Shown: in pieces, positions 36,326 through 48,670 of the stretch
Numbering within the stretch: the stretch's first letter is position 1
Layout of the letters: the number at the start of each line of letters is the position of its first letter
Source: Cornus controversa
Taxonomy: Eukaryota > Streptophyta > Magnoliopsida > Cornales > Cornaceae
Reading direction: 5' to 3'
NCBI GenBank assembly: GCA_026545225.1
Contig: CM048845.1
Location: forward strand, 96,908,533-96,972,532
Length of the DNA: 64,000 nt
Program-made: the position numbers and the translations under genes
The notes under the pieces: generated by a model
Database searches by the model: none
The model's input: only the letters and a program-made list of their open reading frames with translations
What the model was told of the DNA's origin: nothing

Positions 36326-38356
36326 GATTATCCAGAACGCAAGCTACAATAGATAATGCGCCAAAATACAATACATAATGCGCCAAAAAGTAGCTTCAAT
36401 TTGGTGTTGGTGTGGGAGGTTAAGAGAGTGGTCCCCACATCATATTATCCATCACATGAGCCACCTTTGTCACATGTAGTAGCACATGCGCTACATGCGC
36501 CAAAAAAGCCAACGGCTCTTTGCTTCGAATACTTTGTATTTAATTTGTTTAACAAGATGTAAAGTACTTCTCAATGTAACTTTGAATGTTTATTTTTTAA
36601 AAAATACTAAATAAATATTACAATGGCTCTTTAATGACTCTTTGGACTTCTCAGCTCTATTTTTTTTTTTTTATATAATTTCTATAAATACCAAACTCAA
36701 TTCTCATTACTATTTTTACTCAATTTTATTATTCAACACTCCATGAATCCTCCACCTACATTCTATAACCCTCACTTAAACCAATATCATAATTCCAAAT
36801 TACCACCACAATTCAATTACAATTTCCACTCCGAATATTCATCACAATCTAAAAATCCATCTCATCTCCAATACCCACCTTATTTCCAATATTCATCGCA
36901 TTCCCAATTCCAACCCTATTTTCAATATCCACCTCATCCCCCAATATCCATTTCAATCCCAACCTTCTCCATCCCGAATTAGTTCAAGGAAATCTAAGCT
37001 CAATTGGTCAACCGAAGAAGATGAAGTGTTATGCAAAGCATTGATTCATGTTAGGGAAGGTCCAATAATAGATTTGGATCAACAATTGGGCACGTTTTGG
37101 CAACAAATCCACACCTATTTTCTAATCCAACCGGGCGGCACCGAGTGCCAAAACACAATTGATGTGACGAATCATTTTGCACACATTAAGCGAACAGTCA
37201 ACAAATTTAGTGGATATTACAATTAAGTCCAAGAATACTATGTTAATGGCTACACGCTGATGCAGTAAGTTTATTACTTTGTAAATTTCTTTTTAAAAAA
37301 TTATTACAATTCCTTATTTGTCTAATTTTAATTATTGTTTATTTTTTTTATAGATCTCAGCAGCAAAATCATTGTATCAAAGTCAAGAAAAGGAACAATT
37401 TAAGTTGGATCACTGTTGGATTCTTTTTCAAGAAAAAAAAGGCAAATCCAAACACAAAAAAGAGGGTTGTGGATCTCGATATGAATGAGCCTGGAGATTG
37501 CTCCAAAACGGTTCCATCAACACCAAGTTCAATCCCAACCAATTCATCTCATCCATCAAGTACTGAAGTATCAACACTAAGTTCAGTAAACCTTGGCAAC
37601 GACAAATCACCGGCCTTTGGTGAAGGTTCACATGACATTTTGCGACCCCCTAAACGAAAAGCAGAAAAGAAAGGTCGTAACAAGAGTAAAGTTGAGTTGC
37701 AACATAATTTATTTCTTTCATCATTTCAAGATTTTGCCAAGCAAAATAAGATGATGAATGACTTAGGAATTGAGGCTCAAAATTTGAAACTCAAAGCAAA
37801 ATTCGATTTGGGCTTAGACCAAGAACATACAAAACAAATGAAGATTGAGGCGCAAAAACAAATGAAACTCAAGGAGAGTAAAGTGCAACAACAAATAAAA
37901 GCAATGGAGATTAAGCAAAAGCAAATTAATTATGAAAGAGAAATAGGGAATAAAAATTCAAATGATGCTCCAACACCGACGATGAAATTATGGATCGAGA
38001 CTCAAAAAAAAAATGCAATTATGTCGCTTTTAAGTCAAGGGGGCGATTATATGTAATGCCTACTATAGTCGACTATATGTAGGTTAGTATTAATGTATTT
38101 TTTTCTCTATTTGTTGGAAGATATGTAATGTATTTTTTTTAATATGTAATACATATTTGTTTAAATAATGTTTTCTTTAAATTTCTTTAAAAAATTATTA
38201 AATTTTTTTAATAAATAAATTAAAATATAAAATAATAAAGTGGATAAGAAGTGGGGATGTGACTGTCCAAAAGAAATGACACTCTACTTTTAAAAAATTG
38301 CTAACGTGGCACTCTACTATTTAAAAGTGGAGTGTCAAAATAAATCACTGATGCTC
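36326..38356 (+). mobile_element. PIF/Harbinger-like element, ORF1 only (copy 1)
   Basis: About 2.0 kb, flanked by TAA on both sides (36323-36325 and 38357-38359), ending GATGCTC; the better-preserved 5' end of copy 2 reads GAGCATTC. Encodes only the Myb/SANT-like ORF1 product of such elements. No DDE transposase (ORF2) is present, so it needs a helper. A foldback near the 3' end (38278-38336) pairs GACACTC..ACTTTTAAA with TTTAAAAGTGGAGTGTC. The same insertion occurs at 48671-50738 within duplicated flanks, so it was copied with the host segment. Confidence 0.7.
36743..38056 (+). pseudogene. Harbinger ORF1-type Myb/SANT protein, disrupted (copy 1)
   Basis: The N-terminal Pro/Tyr/Gln-rich segment (36743-36982) leads into a SANT/trihelix-like domain (WSTEEDEVLCKALIHV, then GTFWQQIHTYF, about 36990-37226). 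A stop in place of a Gln codon follows SGYYN. A GTAAGT-type intron (about 37266-37353) is followed by SLYQSQEKEQFKLDHCWILF, a motif typical of this family. The last frame (37469-38056, 195 codons) is the Lys/Gln-rich, coiled-coil NAM-associated C-terminal region. Such proteins bind transposon ends or recruit transposase. The stop and a frameshift before 37469 make this copy non-functional unless re-initiated. Confidence 0.7.
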
Positions 38357-38455
38357 TAAGGACTTCTTTTTTTTTATTTTTTATCATGGACGTCATAATC
38401 ACTTTCTCTTAAAAATCAGCATCCTACTAACGGCTTGTGCATTCATTTTCTCTAA

Positions 38456-38913
38456 GGGCTTGTTTGGATAACCCGGAGAGAAAAGAAAAGAAAGGATAAG
38501 ATAAATTATAAGAGAAAAGAAAAGAAAGGATAACATGTATTCATGTTTGGATAAATTATTAAAAAAAAAAGAAAAGAAAGGATAACATTCTTGTTTAGAT
38601 GAGTTAGAGAAGAGAAAAGAAAAGAAACCATTTTAAACAATTTACCATTATACCCTTTTGTATTTATGTCTTTTAAGAAGTCTCTTTTAAAATGTTGAGG
38701 TCATTTTAGGTATTATGAAAATATCACTTAACTTACTATCCTTTCTCTCCCAATCTTCTCATTTTTGGAAGGATAGCAAGTGAGAGATTTGGAGGGATAA
38801 GTTGTCCCTCCAAATCATTTCTTTTCTCTCTTAATTAATTATCCAAACATAAAATGTCTTGTCGTTCCCTTTCTTTTCTTTTCTTTCCAAATCATTCAAT
38901 CCAAACAAAGCCC
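38456..38913. mobile_element. MITE, 458 bp, ends GGGCTTGTTTGGAT
   Basis: Termini GGGCTTGTTTGGAT and ATCCAAACAAAGCCC (imperfect) are inverted, and the interior is AG-rich on one side and CT-rich on the other. The paralogous site near 50861 reads TCTCTAAAAGAGA without the element, while here the same sequence is split TCTCTAA / AAGAGA. It has no coding capacity. Confidence 0.75.
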
Positions 38914-40120
38914 AAGAGAGAAAATAAATGTTTATATTGGAATATTGAAATCAAGCCTGAATTTTTGTAAACTCATATACCACCAATGGTATTCACGAGG
39001 TGGTTGGTCTGTTTTAATCCCAATTACATCATTTTACAACAATCAAAATGATATTCTTTAATATTGTATTTACTCTGTAACAAAGAATTATTATTATTTT
39101 TCTAGTCTCTGTCTGCCAAGTGCCAAAGTAACATCTTGCAAAGACATTAATTTTGGCAAGTTGACCCATTAAAGAAATTCTTTAGCCTTCATCCTTCGGA
39201 AGAAGACTTTGTCTTTTGTTCCACAAAATTTTAAGCAAAGCAGGAGCTTAATTTTCCGGGCACAAGGATTCACACACTCTATATTGAAGAGTCAAGACAT
39301 TGCTGAGCTTTAAAGTACTATATTTTATTTTTTATTTCTTTTATTTTTTTGTTTCTACCCATCAGTTGGTGCAACAGTAAAAGCATATTCCGGTAAGCAT
39401 GACAATGGTGTAATTTGTTCATAGATAACTCACTCTACAATTAGAAGTCATTGACCCCCAAGTGAGTAAAAAGTAGAACCATTCAAGTTCTCCTTGATTT
39501 GGAAATTGAAAGATTCCATTAAGCCAGAGATCGAAAAGTCCAGCCTACTTACAATCCTGGGAGAACAAAGAAATTGGTCATTATGTGATCTAAGAAGCAA
39601 CATACAATTACAGACCCTCCCACACCTCTACAAACTTACATATCACAAACAAACTTTAGCAATAAGTACCCACTAATTAACTTATGAAATTACCCGTGTG
39701 ATCACCAAAATGATGTGAAAAACCCACGACATTTTTCGGCCAAAGGAGCAGAAGTGCCCGACCAAACAGAGATACACCATATAAAAGATTATAATTAATA
39801 TCAAAATGATGTCTTGACTTGCATACATTTCCATGAGCTTCAGCTAATTCAATCTCTCTTAAAATGATGTGCTTTTTAAAATTATGGCGACTGCTATCAC
39901 TTTCAGGGTTTCTAACTTCTTTTTTTTGACAATTCCTCTGGCTTTATACAGGGTTTTCTAAGCTAAATAAGCGGTGGTGTAATCAATTGCCGTGTTCTTA
40001 AATTTTTCTTCTACTTTGTAGTCCCACCATCTGCTCATGAAAATGCCAAACTAGACTGACAAATGAGTTGAAAGTTTGATATGTACGGAGAAAAAGAAAG
40101 ACTACACATAAACCAAGTTA

Positions 40121-40331
40121 GGCCTTATTTGGATTGACTTTTGAAAAACGGCATTTTGCTTTTCAAGCTCAAAAGTCATTTTAGATAGTGTTTGGATTGG
40201 CAAGGCAGAAGAACTTCGAAGTTCAAAAAAAGTGTTTAAAGGAAATTGGGGGTACCAGATTCCTGATTTAGTTTCTGTTTCTCTTTTTCTTCTGTGTAAA
40301 AGTCGAAACAAAAGCTCTGCCAAACAAGGCC
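40121..40331. mobile_element. Tourist-like MITE, 211 bp
   Basis: Ends GGCCTTATTTGGATTG and CCAAACAAGGCC with TTA on both sides (40118-40120 and 40332-40334), the pattern of PIF/Harbinger-derived Tourist elements. Paralogous copy at 52690-52898. Confidence 0.75.
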
Positions 40332-40407
40332 TTAGTCGCTTCTGAATCTAACAACTACGGAAATTATTATAATAGGCTTGACTTGTTTACTATTGTTGCA
40401 TGTATTA

Positions 40408-40602
40408 GGTTTTATTTGACAGAGTTTTTGCTCTGATTTTTAGACCAAAGAAGCATAACCTAAATGAGAAAGTTGGTATCCAATAGCTTTCTTTAAACGT
40501 TCTTGAAAATTCTTTAACATTATCAATTCAAATACTCTCCAAAATAGTTTTTGAACTTGAAAAATCAAAAGCCGTTTTTCAAAAATCAATCCAAACATAG
40601 CC
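40408..40602. mobile_element. Tourist-like MITE, 195 bp, opposite orientation
   Basis: Flanked by TTA (40405-40407 and 40603-40605). Its reverse complement aligns with the neighbouring element at 40121-40331 (shared TTTGAAAAACGGC and following bases). Paralogous copy at 52975-53178. Confidence 0.75.
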
Positions 40603-41532
40603 TTAATAATTGTTTGATGACCCGAGCAATTGGTTTTTAAAATCTCATCAGATTTGATTTATGGTGGACATATTTTGAGAAGTCAAAAGACGTTGAAATT
40701 AGATGGCAAAGATTCTTGAAATCAAGGCAGAGTTTTGGTAGCCTCATATTATAACCAATAGTAGTCATAAGAGGATCAATCTGTTCTATTAACAATGATA
40801 TCCTTGTATTGTATTATTGTTTATATTTATGCGTTTGTCATGTTCTGGAACAAAAACCTTTTTTTTCCTCTAGTCTTTTACTGCCACTAGAAGAAACCTT
40901 AGCAAATATATTAGTTTTGGCAAAAATTCTTGAAACATTATTTATTCTTTCATCCAGCAGAAAATGAAAAAGATTTTTCTAAATTTGTACAGATATATTT
41001 TAGTAAATTCATTGAGGTGTTAAAGAAATGCTCTTACTAGTGATCTGCCTTGATGAATTGCTGGTGAACTAATAAAAAATATAAATATAAATAAAAAAAA
41101 TAACAAGTTGGTATGTAGTAGTATTGTCAAGAGTCATGTTGACTGCTTCCACCAATATATATCTGCGGGATGATTCGGAAACTGTCAAGCTGTCTTAAAG
41201 AGTTGGAGGTAAATGAAACAAATATAACTAGTAAAATGATTACCATGAAGACAAAATCTTTAAAAGGGAGAAGATAACATGAAAAGGTAAGCAAGTGTTG
41301 CATCCCACTCAGATAGGGTTGGATCCTCCAAAACCCACTGAATTTCACAGCTATTAATAGTTAAAGGCTGAATTGATTTATGGAGTATGCTCCAATTACT
41401 GATGTACATAACTTTCTTTATTAATTCTATTCAACAAACCTACTTACCAAACAAACAAACAAAAAGACAATATTACTAGACTGGTACCAAAACTGGTATC
41501 CTTAGCCAACTTTCGTTATTAATATTCCAGGA

Positions 41533-43803
41533 TTAGAGTTGAAAGAAGTAGCTTCCAATGATTCTCCTCCTGGACAATATCCCTAGTGTTACCACGGTGA
41601 CACTAAAGCTAATCCCAAAAGACGCGCCAAAGCTGAGTCCAATAAATATTTTATTTTGTGGCCTCCATTTAGGTGCAGGAGGAGGATGCGGAGATCCTCC
41701 TTGAACAGAGCGTGCAGGAGGAGGATGCGGAGATCCTGGTTGAACAGAGCAAGGACGCTGCAGAACTCGACCACACAATCCTGGATTCCCATCAAAGCTA
41801 GACCTGCTAAAAGTATCAAATTGACCTCCTGATGGTATTGGTCCTTGAAGGTTGTTGTCTGCCACGCTGAACGAAGACATGAAATGGAGATTATTCAGTG
41901 ATGCTGGGATTTCGCCAGATAACTGGTTTCCAGAGAGGTTCAGTTGTTCCAAGTTAGTGAGGTTAGATAATTGGTCTGGAATGTTGCCAGAGAAGTTGTT
42001 ATTACTGAGATCCAATACATGAATAAACTTCAACTGGCCAATTTCACTAGGGATTGTGCCACTGAGGCTGTTGTATCGCAGATATATCGCTGGTGGCAGG
42101 TTGGAGAGCTGATTATATTGCCTATTGGAAGCATTATCAGGCTGAACAAAGACAGGCAACTCTAGATAACTCCGGTCTACTTGATCGCCACCATGTTGAG
42201 ATGCTAGACTTGGCAGTACAGTAAGTTCCTTGCGCAAGTTTCCCTGTAGCGAGTTGTTGGACAAGTCCAAGTAGAAGAGGTTTGGAAGAGTTCCCAACCA
42301 ACCTGGAATTGAGCCTGTGATATGATTCTGAGACAGGTCCAGAACCTCTAGCATCTCGAGCTTTGCCAGCCAAGCAGGAATTTGCCCAGTGAACCTACAA
42401 CCACCTAGAGCTAGAACTTGGAGATTTTGAAATCCTTCCAAAGCTCCTATGCTTTCATCATCTGGCATTGCTTCATCAAAGAAGTTCTTTGAGACAATGA
42501 CGGCGCTGAGATTCTTGCAACCCATCAGAATCTTGATTGCTCCCGTGAAATTTGTTAAACTATTACTAGAAATTGAGAGAAAAGACAGAGATTGTAATGC
42601 AAGTATGCCAGCAGAAATCTGTCCCTCTAGTCGGTTAGTGGCCAATCGAATTGCAGCCAGTGACTTGCACGAGAAAAGGCTTAATGGCAAGCTACCAGTG
42701 AAGTTATTGTTTCCAAGGTCAACTGTGTTAAGTTGGAGGAGTTTGGAGAAATCAAGTGTGGAGAGCTCACCTTCAAAGGAGTTGACCCTTAAATTTAAGG
42801 TTGTCAATTTGACGCAATTCATCAGAGATGGAGGCACAGAGCCTGTCAAATAGTTGATGTGAAGGAGCAGTCGTTCCAGCTTGGAGAGATTCCCAATATC
42901 CCGGGGGATCATGCCAGTAAATTCATTGCCAAAGAGTTCAAGGGTTGCAAGGTTAGTAAGGTTAACAATGCGATCACCAATGGATCCATTTAGCTTATTA
43001 GCAGGTAATGAGAGTTCTCGCAGTTGCCCAGTGCTGTATATATCATCTGGAAGCAGTCCTGCAAGACGGTTGAAACCCGCCCGGAAGACCTGCAGTTTGG
43101 AACAATTTCCAAGTCCTTGGGGAATTTCACCACTGAAATCATTCAAGGAGAAATCAAGAAGTTGGACAGACGGGAAATTAGTGCAGACAGAGGAAGGTAT
43201 TGTGCCAGTGAAGCTGTTATTGCTGATATTGAAACTCATCAAATTCAAAGCTGGCTGGAGAAATGAAGACTGAATTGTCCCATCAAAGCGGTTGCTGGAT
43301 AAATCCAGTGTCTGTATGGCAATAGGCAAGCTATCAGATGGTGGTAAGGATCCAGATAGACGGTTGTAGCTCAAGTCAATCATGTCAAGCTGATTCAAGG
43401 ATGTGAAGAACCCATCAGGGAGAGGACCAGAGAGCCAATTATGTGAGAGATTGAGTTGAGAGAGATGATTAAGTTTTGCAATAGAGGGAGAGATTACTCC
43501 GCGGAGGCCTCTAAAGGGTAGCCTTAAGCCGATCACCTGATCATTCCCATCACAAGAAATACCTTCCCAGAGACAGCAGTCAACCACAGAAGACCAATTC
43601 AAGGGAGATTGAGGACTAGAAATGTTGAGAGAGAAGGATAAAAGAGAATCGCGATCAAGCTGATCGCAGGAGGCTTGGCAGGGATTGGCAAAAGAAGAGA
43701 GGAACACAACTAGCAAGAAGACATCAAAAAAGAAGCAGCCAAAGCCAGAGGACATGTGGCTGTTGTGGTGGGGTGAAGAAGAATGGAAGAGCCACAAGAA
43801 CAT
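41533..43803 (-). CDS. Kinase-less PSY1R-like receptor (receptor-like protein), copy C
   Basis: Open 756-codon frame: signal segment (about 21-45), [11 protein letters not shown] cap, the full LRR ectodomain with island ([12 protein letters not shown]), GNPGLCG cap, transmembrane helix near the C-terminus, then [14 protein letters not shown] and stop. The kinase is absent: relative to copy A a deletion of about 20 bases in the juxtamembrane codons shifts the frame into a stop, and homology ends about 60 bases later. A 39-bp tandem duplication (41673-41711 and 41712-41750) doubles a GSPHPPPA segment outside the membrane. The ectodomain is otherwise close to A. As a membrane-anchored ectodomain it could bind PSY-type peptides or co-receptors without signalling; this is inference. 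It might equally be a recent pseudogene with an intact frame. Confidence 0.82.
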   Translation of the reverse strand: MFLWLFHSSSPHHNSHMSSGFGCFFFDVFLLVVFLSSFANPCQASCDQLDRDSLLSFSLNISSPQSPLNWSSVVDCCLWEGISCDGNDQVIGLRLPFRGLRGVISPSIAKLNHLSQLNLSHNWLSGPLPDGFFTSLNQLDMIDLSYNRLSGSLPPSDSLPIAIQTLDLSSNRFDGTIQSSFLQPALNLMSFNISNNSFTGTIPSSVCTNFPSVQLLDFSLNDFSGEIPQGLGNCSKLQVFRAGFNRLAGLLPDDIYSTGQLRELSLPANKLNGSIGDRIVNLTNLATLELFGNEFTGMIPRDIGNLSKLERLLLHINYLTGSVPPSLMNCVKLTTLNLRVNSFEGELSTLDFSKLLQLNTVDLGNNNFTGSLPLSLFSCKSLAAIRLATNRLEGQISAGILALQSLSFLSISSNSLTNFTGAIKILMGCKNLSAVIVSKNFFDEAMPDDESIGALEGFQNLQVLALGGCRFTGQIPAWLAKLEMLEVLDLSQNHITGSIPGWLGTLPNLFYLDLSNNSLQGNLRKELTVLPSLASQHGGDQVDRSYLELPVFVQPDNASNRQYNQLSNLPPAIYLRYNSLSGTIPSEIGQLKFIHVLDLSNNNFSGNIPDQLSNLTNLEQLNLSGNQLSGEIPASLNNLHFMSSFSVADNNLQGPIPSGGQFDTFSRSSFDGNPGLCGRVLQRPCSVQPGSPHPPPARSVQGGSPHPPPAPKWRPQNKIFIGLSFGASFGISFSVTVVTLGILSRRRIIGSYFFQL

Positions 43804-46800
43804 GGCCGTTCTTGAAGTTGTGATCTTTTAGGCCAGACTGCCGGAAGGTCTGTTTAAGATCTTTTGATCATTATTAGAACAGAACAGAGAAGACAGTTGA
43901 GGATGCCAAGATACTCTCAATAATCATGTTGGTTTTCTGACTTTCGTCCATGTTTTGCAGACTTTAGTCTTCCCGAGAGAGAGAGAGGGGTTGATGTTAA
44001 CGCTGATGTCCTATTAGATTTTTTAAATTAAAGTGTATCTTTTTTTTTCTTAAGAAATTGTTTTACATACGAATTGGATGGAACATAAAATCTGTTAGAC
44101 TTTTCATTTGCACCCAATGGATGTAAGTTGAATTTGTATTAGAATGATGCATGAATTTGTATTAGAGTGGTGAAATTCTTAATGTGGATAAAGAATGCAT
44201 ATGTCTGAATTTAGAAATCACACACATCTCAAAACAAAACAAGATGTTTTTCGGTTGTCAAATATACATGAATTAATCATTTTTTTGCGAACAACCTTTG
44301 TTAATAACTAAATAGTAATTTTGTTATGATGATGGAAATGTCTTGATGCTTGTGGAGAAGAACCTGTTCACCTACTTAGGTCAGAAGATAATTAAATTTT
44401 AGGGGTACTAAGGTGTCAAATCTTTGTTGAATTTGCTTGGAGGGAATGTCATTGATCTTAAATATGCTTTATTTCTCTTGGTTCATATTGAACATGTTAT
44501 GGTCATATCTTTGTTGCTTTTCTGACATTAAATATTTAGGCTGAAACATAATTGAAAAAGTTAAAAAGTTAGATGAAATTGAAAAAGCTAGATGAACTTA
44601 GAAGATCGAGTGAAAAAGGTAGATGAAATTGAAATAGCTAACTACATAACTTGATTGATCAAATACAAAAAGTTATATTGAAATCTAGAAATATATGTGT
44701 CTACATTATCAAAATCAATGCCTAGAATTACCATTTCCTATTTGTGCACTGTTTCCTAACATTTTATGTTATTCTACATTGCTCATAATATGTTATTTGC
44801 AAATGAGGATTAAAGTAGTAGGCATATGTATAATTGATATTATAATTGTTGACTTTGGTTGAAAGAATTTGACATTGAATTTGTTGGGAGTGACTAGAAA
44901 ACAAATGAAAATTTTATGATTTTGAGATTGAATAATGACATGAATGAACAAGAGGAGTGTTGGGAGTGACCAAGGAACAAATGAAAATTTAAGTTTGGAG
45001 ATCGAGCAATGATGTACCGGACCAACAAGGGCTGCTATATCTTTTAAATTGTTTGAAGTTCTGTTTGGAGAGAAAACAGACGGGGGAATTACCCTGCACA
45101 TCAACAAAACTTGCAAAATCTTTCAATCGTGATGAAGGCAAGATTTCTTCACTGATTCATGATGAAGACAATGGACCCGCTGTGGGTGTGTGCAAGTGTG
45201 GGTGGAATTAGGTGCCATGTTATGCTGTAATGCCAATAAATTTATTCTACCTTCATGATATATGTTTCATTCTCACTCTTAAACTCTTTTGAGATTCTTG
45301 TTTCTCTTTGAAGTAAGTAATGGGAGTACTCAAAACAGATGAGTTAAGATAAATTAGTCTTCCATGCAACTTTTGGATGATCTGATGAACGAAGTGGAAA
45401 ATTATATATACAAAAAGGTCAATCTGGTATGGGCTAAAGTAGTTTCTAAGAATGCACACACAGTGAACTTTGTGTTTTGTGGTGAATGTCAATTTTTTTA
45501 AAGACAAGAATAAGGAAAAAAAAAATTATCCTTCAAATTTTTGTTGTTGTAATGTTTTCTCACATTATAAATTTTTGTTGTTGTAAATTACCACACTTCG
45601 CAATATAATGAATTCCTTGCAGAATAGGGCTATTGAAAAGAGTGTCGAACCTCTGGGACTATGGTCTGACTGAGTTGAATTGTTATGATTAATTCTAATT
45701 AAATTTAAAAGAAATAAGTTGCTGATTTTTATATCTAAATTAACTAATGAAGCAATTGAACAAAAGCAACAAAAACTATTGAGTGCAGAGAATATAAGAT
45801 AAATCTAGGGTTATTGATTTCACCATTAACTTCGCAATCAATGGCCAATTGATCTAACTATGGGGAATCATATCATGCATAAGTCGTGTCGGTGGCTACA
45901 AGCTCACCTCCATCCGTCAAGAAGATAACACATGATTAAGGCTAAGTCATAGACTATCTTCGATTGGCATGAGCCATCTGCCTAACTACTATACTCTAGG
46001 GTGCAGTATGGTCCATCTTCTCTAGGCATAATTCATCAAAGCTTTTAATAATATATTCAATGATTACCATTGTGTAATAATTGCTCTCATAATCACAAAA
46101 AATAAGAGAGATTGAGTTCAATAACAACAACTAAATATCTAAGACAAGATAAGAAATCATTGAAACTGAATTTATAAGACTTTTATTGTTCAATTCTAGA
46201 ATAAGAATCTTCTAAATTACACAATCTATGCATGTATATAAAGGTCCCTAATAATTAAAACAATCAAACCATTAATACTTAGTTAGAGCTACATCAAAAC
46301 CCTAGTGGATGAACTAGCCGCTCATGGTAAAAGAAGAAGCTTCAACGGTTGAGGAAGAAGACATCATCTCTATGGAAGTATTGGTACGCCTTGTTCTCCA
46401 ATGATTCTCCACTCCAAAAGCTCTTCAAAGCTGCTGCCAAGCCTCCCTATTACAGCCCCAATTCGTCACTTTTAATAGCCAAGAGAATATGAAGAGTCAC
46501 CACCTAATTAGGAGACAATTAGGGTTTCCAGCAGGTCCTAATTAATCAGGTTGGTTTTTCTACTGACTTTCGGTCCAGAGTTTGACTCAGTAGAAGTCTG
46601 ATTCACGAAATTTACGTAAAATACAAAAGTGTCTAGAATCGAATTTCGTTCAACTAACACAAGAATTAAATCAATTTGAAGCTCAAAAATAAGAGTTACA
46701 GGTTGTTTTCCAAAACAGGATTAAAACTGTATTATGCGTAGAATTGAATTTCAGCCTGAAATACCCTTCAGCAGTTATAATTCTCTCCAACCTCTTCGTT

Positions 46801-47040
46801 GGACTAATTTGAGTTAAAATATGGAGTTGAATGGATCTATTTGATGTAAGCTTCATTTAATCCTTTTGCATGTCCTCTTTAAAACCCCAAAATCATGATT
46901 TTAATTGAAATAATAATTAAGACCCTGAAAATATAGAAAACACTAAAACGAAGTAAAATTACAAAATAATCTATCACTAAGTGAATAAAATATGCAAGTT
47001 AAGAGGCTAGAATGCGTAACCTTTAACGCCGATTAAGAAA
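43804..47040. other. Unique AT-rich spacer with tandem repeats and a possible retroelement remnant
   Basis: The first ~190 bases match the receptor A upstream region; the rest is not shared with the other copies. It contains short AAAAAGNTAGATGAA repeats (about 44550-44640) and a 76-bp imperfect tandem duplication (44883-44958 and 44959-45034, both starting GTTGGGAGTGAC). From about 45610 to 46950 the sequence carries AGTGTCGAACCTCTGGGAC and long non-coding blocks reminiscent of plant LTR retroelement internal or LARD sequence, without terminal repeats that I could pair. No gene is recognised. Confidence 0.4.
44883..45034. repeat. 76-bp imperfect tandem duplication
   Basis: Two units, each beginning GTTGGGAGTGAC and containing ACAAATGAAAATTT, diverged in the second half. 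Confidence 0.7.
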
Positions 47041-47049
47041 AATATTCTG

Positions 47050-47778
47050 CTTTATCATATTTCTGACCCAAAAAAAAATGATTTTGATACGCAAGTTTTC
47101 TAGTTTTGGCTTAAATCATTACCCAAAACGGGACTCCAGACCCTCCCACACCACTACAAACATACATATCAATATATCACAAACAAACTTTAGGAGTAAG
47201 TATCAAATCAAAACCACCCAATCCGAACCTTCAAACAAATTCTCTGCAATGATGATTGAATATGTTCAGATTATTTGCTCTAAGCTTATGGATCTGTATA
47301 AGAGTGAGGCCCAAGGGAGTGCAATCAATTAGCCCGTCATTCCGAAGTGAGCTTTTCAGTCCAATTCTTCTGATTCAGATTGGAATATTTCGACTGGCTC
47401 AAAAATTCCATTGATTTGGATATCTGTTTTCCAGTTTTATTTCTTCCTGATAAATAAATAAAATTGTATCACTTTTTCGTTAGTTTAAACTTTAAAAAAC
47501 AATTTTATCCCAATTGAATATAGAATTGTAAAGAAAAAAAATGGAGAGTAAAACCAATTAATTAATCTTGTCACATAAAAAGCACCAAGTATTTGTACCA
47601 ATTCCAGTGGTATATAACAAAATATTAAGAAAATAAATACAAGTAATTGATTCCATTACATTAAATATAAACACATGGGCAAATGTGCATGAATTAGTCC
47701 ACATGACTACAACATATTAACATTTTAAGTTAATGGTGGTACCATGTTACAAAATTATATGGTATCATCATTGTATTA
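47050..47778. repeat. Receptor 3'-flank repeat, copy X3
   Basis: Closely matches 32660-33353 (copy X1). It ends at GTATTAAG, where receptor fragment D begins. The short plus-strand frame inside (47078-47332, paralog 32589-32900) is not supported as a gene. Confidence 0.75.
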
Positions 47779-48301
47779 AGACTGGATTGTTCCATCAAGT
47801 TGGTTGCTGGATAAATCCAGTGTCTGTATGGCAATAGGCAAGCTATCAGATGATGGTAACGGTCCATATAGGTGGTTATAGCTCAAGTTGATTCAAGGAT
47901 GTGAAGAACCCAGTAGGGAGACGACCAGAGAGCCAATTATGTGAGAGATTGAGTTGAGAGAGATGATTGAGTTTCGCAATAGAGGGAGAGATTACTCCGT
48001 GGAGGCCTCTAAAGGGTAGCCACAAACGGATCACCTGATCATTCCCATCGCAAGAAATACCTTCCCAGAGACAGCAGTCAATCACAGAAGACCAATTCAA
48101 GGGAGACTGAGGACTAGAAATGTTGAGAGAGAAGGATAAGAGAGAATCGCGATCAAGCTGATTGCAGGAGGCATGGCAGGGCTTGGCAAAAGAAGAGAGG
48201 AACACAATTGGCAAGAAGACATCAAAAAAGAAGCAGCCAAAGCCAGGGGCCATGTGACTGTTGTGGTGGGCTGAAGAAGAATGGAAGAGCCACAAGAACA
48301 T
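47779..48301 (-). pseudogene. PSY1R-like receptor fragment D (5' stub)
   Basis: Encodes the start, signal segment, [11 protein letters not shown] cap and first LRR (141 codons, 48301-47876). A small deletion then shifts the frame into a stop (TSLNQLEL-stop), and out-of-frame LRR homology continues to 47779, equivalent to about residue 180 of copy A. It then joins directly to the X flank. The remaining ectodomain, membrane segment and kinase are gone. Confidence 0.9.
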
Positions 48302-48670
48302 GGCTCTCTTGAATTTGTGATCTTTTAGGCCAAATTGGCAGAGCAGGTCTGTTTAAGTTCTTTTGAACATTATTATAATAGACGAGAGAAGATAGTTGAG
48401 GATGCCATGATAACTCCCAACTCCTATGTGGGTTTCCTACCTTTCGTCCAAGTTTTGCAAGCTGGCTGGTAGACTTTTTTTTCATGATACAATATAATGA
48501 CCGATTAAATGGGCTCCAATTGGGTTGTTTATTCTATATTATAATAATTTGTTTGATGACTAGTGTCATTGCTACACATGGTATGATATTATCTGTTTTG
48601 CACTAAGTTTTTTTCCTTGAATTTTACTCCAAAATGTTGTTTACCATTAGGGAGAATACACCACATATAA

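Larger units (their letters stand above)
38930..41450. repeat. Segmental duplication, left copy (matches 50880-53850)
   Basis: Intergenic sequence nearly collinear with 50880-53850, including the receptor upstream block, the X flank, and a pair of Tourist-like MITEs. Part also matches 4860-5550 upstream of receptor A. The minus-strand frame at 41127-41348 is not conserved in the paralogous copy and resembles no protein. No gene. Confidence 0.75.

Noticed and set aside
41127-41348. Minus-strand 73-codon hydrophobic frame downstream of copy C, considered as a remnant of the kinase or a separate exon
   Set aside because: No kinase motif (HRD, DFG) is present and the frame is not maintained in the paralogous stretch near 53640-53770.
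45610-46950. Complete LTR retrotransposon
   Set aside because: Some phrases recall LTR retroelements, but no paired termini, target duplication, gag or pol were found.
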